Below, in pieces: positions 34,901 through 46,900 of a stretch of DNA of 64,000 nucleotides; position 1 is the first letter of the stretch, and every line of letters starts with the position of its first letter. The translations under genes were made by a program, and so were the position numbers. The stretch comes from Crocodylus rhombifer (taxonomy: Eukaryota > Chordata > Crocodylia > Crocodylidae): contig JAVSML010021661.1 in NCBI GenBank assembly GCA_038503035.1, positions 186,001 through 250,000 of the forward strand, given 5' to 3'. Under the pieces are notes generated by a model, which worked only from the letters and a program-made list of their open reading frames with translations, had not been told where the DNA came from and did not search any database.

Positions 34901-37900
34901 AAACTGGGAACTTTGACTGCATTTCCTCATGGTTTCATATATAGTGGCAACAACTGTCTTGTGAAATTACTGCATGCTCTAAATGTATGAGAGAGCCTTG
35001 TTTTTAAAATGCCCAGGGACCTCCAGGGTTTTTGTGACAGGGATTTTCAGTTGGTTCTTGTTTGGCTAGCTTTCCGTCTGTCCCTTGTCTGGTAGCTCCT
35101 TATTGCTGGGTTCTGTCAGATATTCAAACTTTCAAGTAGAAGGTGGCCATGTTTCTGGCCTGTTTACTGAACTGCTTGTTGGCTGCCAAGGTATTTCTTT
35201 AGGCAAATGACAGACACTTGGACATACCAAGAAAGAAACTTGTGCAAGAGCAGGGAACTCTCTCTGCCATGTGTGGCAGTCAGGACAACTGCAGGAAGCT
35301 TTGGATGTTCCTCTCTGGTGTCATGGGTAGAAAACTGGGCATCTTGCTGGTTTACTTTGTACTTCATGAAAAATATCTTCAAAGTGTTTGTGACTATTAA
35401 CTTTGTGGTTTTAGCTGGTAGCCGCACTGCCTGAGGACTTTCGGCCTGGGCCTGATTTCCATGGACTTCCCTGGGAACCCATTGTTATCACAACCTTAGT
35501 GGGAATTGCTACGCTTGTTGTAGTCTTCTGGAGAACCTGCCTTTCCGTGAGTGCCCTTCAAGCTTGCAAACATAGGGAGATTTAATGCCATACATGACTT
35601 TGGATCCTACATGGATCAATCTTTGCATTGTTCCCAACATCAAAGCAGTGCCTATTCTGTTACGCTTTTTGCTATTGCTGTCCAGATTAATAATGTTAAT
35701 TTGGTGTTTAGTATTTCTTCAAAAACAATACTATCTTTTTTTTAATTGGGCAAAGGAATTCCATAACTGGTACCTTATACAATCAAAATTAGAGGTTTGT
35801 TGTGGCAACAATAGAATGCTGGGAAGAGTAGCATTGTTTATGCAGTGCTGCCTCCTAGGTATCTGGTCCAAGCCCTAAGTATTTTAATTGCCCTTTGTGC
35901 TGGCAGATCCAGCCTGATCCAACCACTTCCAGCACCCCTAGAAACCAAGTCCTTATTCTGTCCCGCTCCCTTAGCCCACTTCTTGGCCATCATATACTGT
36001 ATTTACATTTCTCCTCTTCTTCCACAAACAAGTCCCTCCACAATTTATTTAGTCCTGATCAGCTTTCAAGTGCCACCTTTCTAAGAATTTGTATTTAAAA
36101 GACTAGTGAACTGGAAGTTTCACTTTACAACCATTATATTTAATGATAACTTCTACCTAGAAAACCAGCATGATTTGAGACAACATTCATGATTTCATCG
36201 CTAGTTTTGTGGTTAATGCACTGTATCTGTGTTTAAGTAAAGGCCTGTTGCTTTATAAACCCATAAGAAGCAGAACTTGCTTGCCTGTTTTGAGTAGCCT
36301 TTGCTCTAAAGCACTTCCTGTATAAACAGCACTTATTTTTACTAGTGGCTCCAAGCTTGATTTGTGTGCCCCTTTTAATATCTGATGCAAAGCTGGATGT
36401 GAAGTGGGCTGAGTTGTTTGTACTTTCCTAATGGTTGAGTAACGAGACCTTTACCCAGGCTCTGAGGCAAAGCATTGAGCTAGAAGCTTTTATTAGAAAT
36501 CTGCTTAGCATGTTTGTGCAGTGTTACTTGATACTTCCATTGGCAACGATGGATGTCTGATGAATGTGTGGAAAGACCTGCACACTTAAAGGGTAGCTTT
36601 TTTCCTTTGGAGGAATGATTAATAGAAGCCTTTGGATAACAAATATGATCAATCCCTGTTTATTTGTTTTTTCCTTTTTTCTCTTGTAGGTGAAGAGTAG
36701 AATTTATCAAGGTAGGATTCTTTAGACTCTTCTGTATTCTTGATGCTAAATGCTTAGAAGTTTTGAAAGTACATTACCAAGGACTCGCATTAGTCTTTAC
36801 TTCCGTTCCAGGAGAACAGTATATCTGAGCTTATTGCATGTGCTAGGGAAGGCCTCCATAAGTTCATGGGGTCACATGTAGTCTGTGGGTCCCTTATGCT
36901 TCATATTAAGAAATATGTATTGGTTGTCTGAATTAAGAGGAAGCATTGTGTACCAGAGCTTCTGTTCTCTGCAAGCCATGGATCTATGTTAAGGATAAGG
37001 GCAGCCATGAACTCCAGCTTATGCAAATCAATTGAGGGCCTTTTTTTCTGCTGGTAACATGTCAAATGCTGTCCTAAATTGGATGCAATTCAAGTGTGAA
37101 GTATTGCTGCTTTTGCTAGAGTTAAATCTGACCTGTTTTGCTGGTTTGTTATTTTGTGCTAGAAAGCTGCATCTTTTGTTCATCATATCTATAAATTCCA
37201 TGTCAGGTCCTGTCTAGGGGTGCCTGTACACAAGTGTGGAGGCTGCTCCAACACACTGTAATTACAGTATGTTGGAGCAGACTTGATTAACTGAGTCTGC
37301 TGGAGCGTGGCAGTTACTGTGCCCAGCAGCCTTCTGCATCTCGTGTATCGAATGAGCTTTAGTTCAGGCATCCCCACCACCATGTTTAAGTGTGGGGATG
37401 CTGATACACAAGACGTGGAGGCAATTTACATTCTAAATAAAGCACCCCCCACCCATCCCTGGAGCACATGTAAAAGTGCCATAGGACACTATATATGCTG
37501 AGATAAAATACCCTGGATAATGCTTAGTATTGTTTAAGTAGCATAGCAAATGCATATGTAACTTGTCAAAATATGAAATAAAAAGTGATTTCCCCACCCA
37601 AAGAGTGTTCATCCAAGCCACTACCTTAATGCCTTCCTTTGTGCCTTCAAGTGAAAGGAGGAGTATAAAGCTGAATGTTAAGCGACTTCAGAGGCTCCCT
37701 GAGAACTGTATGTTTATATTAATTCAGAGTACCATTAATTTTTCACATTTTCAAGGGTGCTGAGTGGTTGTAAATATATTAAACCTAGGTTAAATGTTTG
37801 ACAGTCCTGCTTTTTCCAATTTTGCCGCTTTTACAAATATAGAACAAAAAGTCCTCTTTTAGGGACTGTATCTAGTTTCGTTCTTTCCTAGCATTTCCCT

Positions 37901-40900
37901 CTGGTTGCCACATGGTTTCTGCAGCAGTCATACAGAACAAAGCAGCTGTGAAAATCTCTTTGCAAGGAGATTCCTGTGCTTTAGATCTAGAGAATCTATT
38001 TAACTTCCCAGTAATATACCAAGACAGAGAGAAAAACAATAGATCTGGCATAGAGTGGAAAGAGGTGGAAAAGCCAGCACCTGAGTGTTGCAAAGCATTG
38101 CTACACTGCATCTTTCTACTTCAAAGTAGGACATTAGAGAGAATGTATACATGTGGCTACTGAAACTGACCGTAGGGTTCCTTTACCAAAAATCTCCTGC
38201 ATAGGCATGAAGAGATGATGAGTTGGAATTGCAGCCCGTGAGTTAGAGAAGCAGTAATTGATGCTTCATACTCTGCGGGACAGATGTAGAACTGCATTGC
38301 AGAAGTATTTTTGCAGGAAGTTGTAGGTTTGGGGAGCTGAAAAGGGAAGAGTTGGAGTTTTTTGACCACTTTGGGAGATGTGGAAGGCAGTTTGGAACTT
38401 GGGAGAAGCCTGCTTGCTGGATAGTTCTGCTACAATGATTAGCAGGGAACTAATAGTAACACTCGACATTGGAATGAAGGTAATTTTAGCAAGCTGTTTT
38501 AGCTAGTGAGGCAAATTCACCCCTCTCCAGATGATTGCTTCATCACAAATACTTCATCACAGGCTTGTCAAAACCACATTCTCATTTACAAGCTGTCCCT
38601 GCTTGTAGTGTTGCCTTTGCTGCCATAAGCACTCTAAACTTTTGTCCTACATCATTTGTTGCACAGTTTCAGTTTCAGTGCAGCTGTGAGAGCCCAGCTG
38701 GTAAGGAGCTGGTTACAGTTCTTAAGGTCTAAGGGCAACATAAGTTAGAGCCACAATACAGTTGTAGTGTTCACCAACAGACAGATATCCCCTTGAACAC
38801 ACAACTGCAGCCTTCTTCGGTCATACTTCCTCTGGCAGGGCCATCTCCAGGGACTTGCACAAGAGCCAGGTGTGCCTGCTGTATATCAACCGGCATGTTT
38901 TAGTTATGTGTTTCCTGTTGTCTTTAAACTGCCCCAGAATGAACATGCTCATTCTGTAGGAAAGGGTGACTGTCTTGAGTGGAAAATGATTCCTCAGTGA
39001 TGGCAGTTCTTAATTTTCTTCCAGGCTGTGGAGTGAAATTGCAAGCTTGTTTGTTTTCTTTTTCTAGTGACTGAAAAGCAACTTGTTGAAAAGATTAAAA
39101 ATCTCCTACAAGAAAAAACAGAAATTTTAGAAAAGATGTCTGAATATGATCAAAAGGTATTTTGGAACATGTCTGTTTTATGCTTATTAATTTTCTGTTG
39201 CTGGCATGACTGTACAGAAAATCAAGCAGTTAATGTTTGGTCATTTTTATGTCATCTGCACTACATATTTCTGTCGATTTGTATCTGTTTCTACAACTAG
39301 ATAAATGAAGCCAAGGAGTCTGTGAAGGTGGCTCAACAACAGAACACTAGCCTCTCGCATGAAGCTGCAGGGCTTCAGGCAAGGAGCAATTTGCATTTTT
39401 TTAATGATATGTATTAAAATAAAATAGCTTGCTTTAACTGGTTATAAATTGTTCCTATTCCAGGACACTATCAAGGAACTTGAAGAAACAAATCATCTGT
39501 TAGATGACAAAATGGGAAACTTGAACAAAATGCTAGAAACAGAGAGACAGCAGAATCTGAAAAAACAGGACAAAGTAAGAGCATAGTAATCACTCTTATT
39601 TTAACTTCGGCTGTTGGCTAGAGCAGTGGTCATTGTACCTGAAATTTATAGAGAGTAGAAATAAAAAGAGCTGCGTGAACAAAGTCAGAAATGGAACTGA
39701 AGTTAGCCTTCTTCCAGAACTCAGATTGAACTAGGATTTGCCTTGGTTTTGCAAAGTTTTCATCGACTATATTCAGATGGTGCCATACTTCCTGGGTTCA
39801 GCTGGAAGAAGACATGCTGAAATCTTAGTCTTTTCAGTAATCATCCACACTAAAGTTGTGATATTTGTCTTTACTGTTAGAGCCTTCTATTTGCTGCCAT
39901 TGATGAGGTTCTGTAAAGGTATGCCTTTGTGGTTCAAGCCACCACCACGCTGGGACAAGCCACCCCTGCTCCTCACATGTCAACTCCTGAGCAAGAAGTA
40001 GTGTAATTACATTAGTGTAGCATTGCCAGTAAGCTTGACTCTTTAAGAAGAACTGTGCTAATATGACACTGCTCTTTCTGGCTCAAGAGCTAATGTATGC
40101 AAAGTAGGTTTGGCCTGCCTCAGCATGGTGCTGGAGGTTGATATACTTGAACTCTTAGTCTTGATATTTGACCCTTTGGTAGTTCTGGTATTTTATGGCC
40201 AAAACTGTAAAATTTCCCTGAGAAAAATGGTTCTTCTCAGGTTTTGGTATGTCTGAAATATGCTCATAGAAACAGCTGCCTTATACTATATAGCCATATG
40301 TGAAGTTGACTTCCATTGCTAAATCTTCCTCGTATCGGTTTTTAATAAATGTGACAAAAACTCATGTGTCATTGGGTTCATTGGTGTCATTCATTTGGTC
40401 AAAAAGAGTGAGTAAGAAGCTTCAACTTTCCTTTCAGGCAAGACATTCTGTCTGAAACTCCTTGGCCTTCAGTAAGGGTCTTAATGAGGTCTCAGACAGT
40501 TTTTTATTCCTTTGCATCTTGTGTTGCTATATGTTGCTATCATTTTGCCCAAAGGTTGGCCCTGAAAATCTTCTTTGGTTGTTGTTTTGAGTATTTTATG
40601 TATCTTAAAAATACACAGTTAAATAACAAGTGAATTAACTTCCAAGTGTCAAGGTAACATGGAGCCATTTTAATTCTTTCTCACATAGATCTTAGAAATG
40701 CAGAAGTCTTTGGAGAAACTCCAAGAAGTTATTACGCTGCACTCCGTAGAGCTTACAGAGGTAAACCACAGTCTTGATTTTTCATCTTTTATCATTCAGA
40801 AATACGGTTTCTTGTACCAAAAGTGTCTAAATACTAATCTACTAGATTTGGGGGTTATTTTACTTTATATTATTATATTTTATTCTATAAAACACCACAG

Positions 40901-43900
40901 TTTCTCAAAATTCCAGTCTTTAAATGACATGGCTTCAGGCTTTAATTGAGAATTATTTACCTTTTTTTTTTTTAAGGTGCAGGTAGCTCTTAATGAAGCC
41001 AAATTAAGTGAAGAAAAAGTGAAATCCGAACTTCGTCATGTTCAAGAAGAGAATGGTAGACTCAAAAAGAGGAAGGAACAAGTAAGTATTTTGGGGTTGC
41101 TGACTGTGTTTTCCCCCCTGTGTACTGTAAAATATTGTAGACAGTAAACAATTTAATATTTTAAAAGAGTGGGAGAGAATGTTCTACATCAGTTTCTCTT
41201 GCGATTGCAGGGTTTCATGTGGACAAATGTAGAATAAACCAGTAGTGTTTTTAAGTAAATTCCCACAAATCTTAAATTTTTCCTTTTCAAGTGCTGTTTC
41301 TATGCTGACATGCCAAATCTTTCTCAGTTGTGTTCTCCCAGAAGAACACTTCTTGCTATTCTTTTAATACCAATATCTTATTTTGAGTGGACCATTCTCA
41401 CATGATCCAAATGAACTCAAACCTTTTGGTATCTAATTAGCCCAGACTGAGAGATGTTTTTAGAATACTGCCAACGATGATTCCAGTTTGTTATGCAGCT
41501 TTTGTAATGAACCAGTTCCTGTATTGATGGTCACCTCTGTTCAGGGACTGATGATTCAGATGTTAACGTTGTTTAGGGATGAGACTGCGTGAACTCTTAG
41601 GGAAGATTTGCCACTTTCTAGAGAGAAACCCAAGTGACCGTGTTTCCTGTGGCCGGATGGTAGAAGCTTCTCTATTGTTTCTGTGTCTTTGGTATTTGGA
41701 ATTAGCACAGGAATAATTGGTGTGCAACTAGAATGCCAGTAACCTGCTTTTAGCTTCTAATATTTTTGAAGGAGATGAGCAGTTTAACCCTAGTGCTGAA
41801 TGTTAGATGGGTAAAGAAATATTACATCTGCACAACTACATGACAATTAAAAGTTGCAGAAAGTTTTCTAATGCACAAACTTACTAGTCCAGCAATAATC
41901 TATTCTTTTGTCTAGTCAAGGGCAAGTTAATTTTAATGCTGTCTTTTCACTGGTGACCAGTGGGCAATAAGGAAGCTTTTGATTTATAGACTTATTATGT
42001 AGTATAGTAAAATAAAGCCTGAAATCCCATTTTTCTTGTTGCGTTTTCAGCTGCTACAAGAAGCAGAAGGCTGGAGTGAGAGGCATGCTGAACTCAGTGA
42101 GCAGATCAAACTATATCAAAAGTCTCAAAAGGACATTGAAGAAGCACTTGCCTACAAAGAAAATGAAATTGAAGTAAGTTCTTGCTAACAAAATAACCAT
42201 TTCAAGTGTTCTGTGTGCTTTGAATGATCAAATTCTTTACAAAAAGTGGAAATGTGTTCTATTTAATGTTCCTTTTTAATTTTTTGATTAGGTTTTGACT
42301 AACTGCATTATGCAGTTGAAGCAGTTGGATATGGATTCTGAGTCTGAGGCCAAAAAAGGTGGAGAAGGAAATGGATGGGATGCAGGAGATGATTTGGCCA
42401 ATGGAGAGCTGCCAGGTACAGAAATCTAAACGGCTGGCTTATGTGTGCCATATGTAAGCATACTGATAATGAGGAGTCATATTGCATAAGAATGTGCAGA
42501 ATTCATGCCAGTTAAGAAACAGCGAGTTACAAGCACTTGCATTATGCTTGAAGCTGTCTTGTAATTTCAGGGGGAAATTATAGATTCATAGATGCTAGGG
42601 TCAGAAGGGACCTCAATAGATCATCGAGTCTGACCCCCTGGATAGGCAGGAAAGTGTGCTGGGTTCAGATGACCCCAGCCAGATGCCTATCTAACCTCCT
42701 CTTGAAGGGCCCCAGGGTAGGGGAGAGCACCATCTCCTTTGGGAACTCATTCCAGATTTTGGCCACTCTGACTGTGAAGAAGTTCTTCCTAATGTCCAGT
42801 CTAAATCTGCTCTCTGCTAGCTTATGGCCATTATTTCTTGTAACCCCCCAGGGGCACCTTGGTGAGTAGAGCCTCACCAATTCCCTTCTGTGCCCCCATG
42901 ATGAATTTATAGGCAGCCACAAGGTCGCTTCTCAACCTTCTCTTGTGGAGGCTGAAGAGGTCCAAGTGCCCTAGTCTCGGCTTGGCCTGTAGGCCTTTAA
43001 CCATACGAGTGGCCCTTCTCTGGACCCTCTCCAGGTTATCCACATCCCTCTTGAAGAGTGGCGCCTAAAACTGGGTGCAGTATTCCAACTGCAGTCTGAC
43101 CAGCACCCAGTAGAGGGGACGTATCACCTCCTTGGTTCTGTTTGTAATCTGCTGATGCATGATAAAGTGCAGTTAGCTTTGCTGATGACTTTGTCACACT
43201 GACGACTTATGTTCATCTTGGAGTCCACTAGGACTCCGAGATCCCTTTCTGCTTCTGTGCTGCTGAGCAGGTCATTTCCTAGGCAGTAGGTGCACTGGAC
43301 ATTTTTCCTCCCTAGGTGCAGCACTTTGCGATTTAACAAGGAGAAATGCATTCTATTGTTTTCTGCCAATTTGTCCAACCTGTCCAGGTCTGCCTGTAGT
43401 TGTTTCCTGCCCTCCAGTGTGTCCACTTCTCCCCACAGTTTTGTATCACCCGCAAACTTGGACAGAGTATACTTCGCTCCCTCGTCCAAGTCACTGATGA
43501 AGACATTGAAGAGTATCGGTCCAAGGACCGAGCCCTGTGGGACCCCACTGCTCATGTCCTTCCAGGTCGATACTGACCCGTCCACCACCACTCTCTGGGT
43601 ATGACCCTCTAGCCAATTTGCCACCCACTGGACTGTGTAATCATCCGTCACAGCCTCTTAATTTGTTCGCCAGTATGGGGTGGGATACTGTATCGAAGGC
43701 TTTCCAGAAGTCTAAGGATATCTACCCCTACTCCTTCATCCAGGTGTCTAACCTGGTGATAAAAAGAGACTAGATTAGTCAGGCATGATCTACCTGCTAT
43801 GAACCCGTGCTGGTTTCCCCTCAGCATAATTTTTCCTGCTGGGCTCTCACATATATGAGCCTTAATAATTTTTTCAAAGACTTTACCAAGGATGGAGGTG

Positions 43901-46900
43901 AGATTGACTGGCCTGTAGTTGCTTGGATCCTCCTCCTTCCCTTTCTTGAAAATAAGGACCACAGTGGCCCTTTTCCGGTCCCCTGGGGCCTGGCCCACGC
44001 GCCATGAGTGCCAGTGGCTGTGCAATGACATCAGCCAGTGCCTTCAGTACCCTCGGATGGAGCTCACCTGGGCCTGCCAACTTAGTGCAGTCACTTGGAA
44101 GGACTGGATGCATTTATCTCAGGGTCAGTGCTTGGTGGTCTGGCACCCTGCTGTTGTCTCTACGATCCCATTGTGAGACTTGTCTTACCCCTTGTTTAGG
44201 AACATGGAGGCAAAGAACTCATTGAGGAGTTCAGCCTTGTCCCCCCCTGCCTGTTCAGTAGTGGTCCTATACCACCCTGGGCCTTCCTTTTACTCCCTAT
44301 ATATCTGAAAAACAATTTTTTATTATCATTGGTCAGTTCACAGTTTGCAGTAGCTGTATGCCAGACCATATTGCTAGAGCTAGGATATTAAGATTAATAA
44401 TTAATACTCTTCAGAAAACCAAGGTTCTCTACCTTTGCATTGCTACACTGCATTTATTTCTAATATGGGGCATTTCAACATACAGCAGACCTGTAAATGG
44501 CTCATTTGGGTTACCATTTTGACTTTTATCCATTCACAACAGTTTCAGTACATAGTATCCAAATCCTTAATCATTCCTTGACATTTTATCTGTGATGTCT
44601 TATACCATTAGAACTGTGGAACTCTAAACTGCTGGATGTTAAGAAAAGCAATTTTCTTCAGTAGCAGCTACTAACTTTGTGTTTAGCATTTAAGTATGTG
44701 TGGTAGGACAGGAAGTCAGAACCTAGGACTTCTCTGGATCAGTGGAAAAGGCCCTTAGGAACTAGTAAATTTGTTCCAAATGCTGGCTATAGGATAGTGA
44801 TAATGAGAAAGAAGAGATGGAAGAATCTGATGTTAAAAGACTTTTTTCAACATTACCTGAGAACCTATATTGTTACTGAAGCTAAGGATATCAGTTAAAT
44901 GTGAAGTTAGACTAGGCTAAATCAGCAACTGGAAGGAGGAAATGAAAAATATTAACTAAACAAAATCATTATTGGAAAAAAAAAATGGGACGTTTGAAAG
45001 GACTAGGATATATGTGACCTGACAATGGAAGTTTGAGAAATATTTTGTTTAAGTAAGCTGTAGAATGTACTAACTGCAAACTTTTTGTAAAGTTAAGCTG
45101 TTCATAGGTGCCACGCACATTAGCAGGTTTGATGTGGTAGCTCACGTACTTTAAATAATCAGAATAAAATACTACAAAAAAGGTGGTGCTTTGAAACTTG
45201 AGATTTAATATGAAGTTTGTCCTTTGGTTTCGTCAGAGTCCATCCTCATCACTGTCTGGGTTGCTTGATTAACCATACTTTAAGACGATTTACTAATTTT
45301 AAAAATTAGTTTTATGTTATGATTTTATTCAAATCATAATATTACAACAACAAGAATAATAACGATTATTATGGTGGTGGTGGTGGTTGTTATTAACAAC
45401 AACAGCAGACATTTTTAATAACTATTTTCTGCAAGTTCTTTAAATGTGAGCATTGCTGTACTCCAATCTTTCAGGGTCCTCAATGTAGAGTTTTCAACTG
45501 AGCTATTTCAGAGGTACTAGGTCAGTAAACAATAGGACAAGCAGCTGAATTAGCAACACACGGGGGGGGGGGCGGTAACTTTACCAGAAAACATACAACA
45601 AGAAAACAAAATTATTTTTCTCTTGTAGATAACCGGGGTGAGAAGATGAAGAATCAGATTAAGCAGATGATGGATGTTTCCAGGGTATACCTCATTAAAT
45701 TGTCTAAAATACTGCCAGGTTTTCATTTAGGTCTAGGTCTATAAAATACTCCTGTTTCCAATTCTGCAGGTTAGAACAATGTTATCTATAGTTGAAGAAG
45801 ATAGAAATCTCTTACAGTCCAAGCTGAGTGATGAAATAACAGCCAGACATGAGCTAGAAGGTAGGTTCAACAAAAGAACTACTTTAGTACAAAATACTGT
45901 CTGTGATGTAGAAATGGATGATAAAACACCCCTTTATGTGGTTTAGTATGTTTGCTTGGTGGTGGTTTCTGTTGCTCATGTGTGTTTTTTTGTTTGCAGA
46001 GCAAATAAAAAAACTAGAACATGATTCCTGTTCACTACAGACAGCCAAAAGTCGACTTGAAAATGATTGTAAAACTTTACAGCAAAAAGTAGAGATTCTC
46101 AATGAGCTCTATCAGCAGAAAGAGATGGCACTTCAAAAGTAAGCCTTAAATTCCCTTTCTACAAGGTTCACTAGGGTGGTTACTGTTTCCCATTCTTCCT
46201 TTTATTTTTTTACGATAGATTATTTAACTCCTTTGCTCTGCTTGCGTTTTGATTATTCTTCATATAAAAGCTTAGGCTCTTATGGAATGGCAGCAACAGT
46301 TGGTGTGCCGGTAAGGTTGAACCTAGCCAGTTTTTAAACCAGTGATTCTTAACCAGGGGGCACCCTGGAGTGCCTTGATCCTTTCCAGGGTTGATTTGCT
46401 TGTCTTTCTTGGAAGGTTGTGAATATTCTGGCCCACTGTAGTTCTTTTCTTATACTCTTTTTACTAATCTTGTCTTCACCGTGGATGTGGCCATGTTTCC
46501 AGATTTCATCTGTATGCCCTAGTAGAGGGGTGGCCAACCTGCTACAAATGGCACAGGCAGCAGGACAGAGCAGGGAAAGGTCAGGTAGTACAATAGAAAG
46601 TAGGATGGAAAGCAGAGCAGGCAGAATGCAGAGCAGCAGATTGGACAGGGGAGGGGTATCAGAGTGGCACTTGAGGTTGGTGCAGCACTAAGTTTTGGCA
46701 CGCTTGCCAAAAAGGTTTGCCTCCACTGCTCTGGGATGTGTAGTATGGTGAAGTAATATGTTTTTTCTTTGCAGGAAGCTGACTCAAGAGGAATACGAGC
46801 GTCAGGAGAAGGAGCAGAAATTGTCTGCTGCAGATGAAAAAGCAGTGTTGGCTGTTGAGGAAGTGAAAGTTTACAAGTAATTTTCAGCTTTTATAGTTAT

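Larger units (their letters stand above)
33140..35414 (+). other. MIA3 intron 6 with the internal promoter
   Basis: Contains a foldback element (33281-33675), the CpG island, the alternative first exon, and about 1.2 kb after it in which I see no exon. In particular, I found no exon for a hydrophobic segment. Confidence 0.65.
35547..39067 (+). other. MIA3 introns 7 and 8 (around exon 8)
   Basis: No further exon is seen. The repeat at 37215-37486 is described separately; the rest is unrecognised. Confidence 0.6.
39575..42050 (+). other. MIA3 introns 11-13 (non-exon parts)
   Basis: The gaps 39575-40688, 40761-40976 and 41082-42050 hold no recognised repeat or gene apart from short low-complexity tracts. 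Confidence 0.5.
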
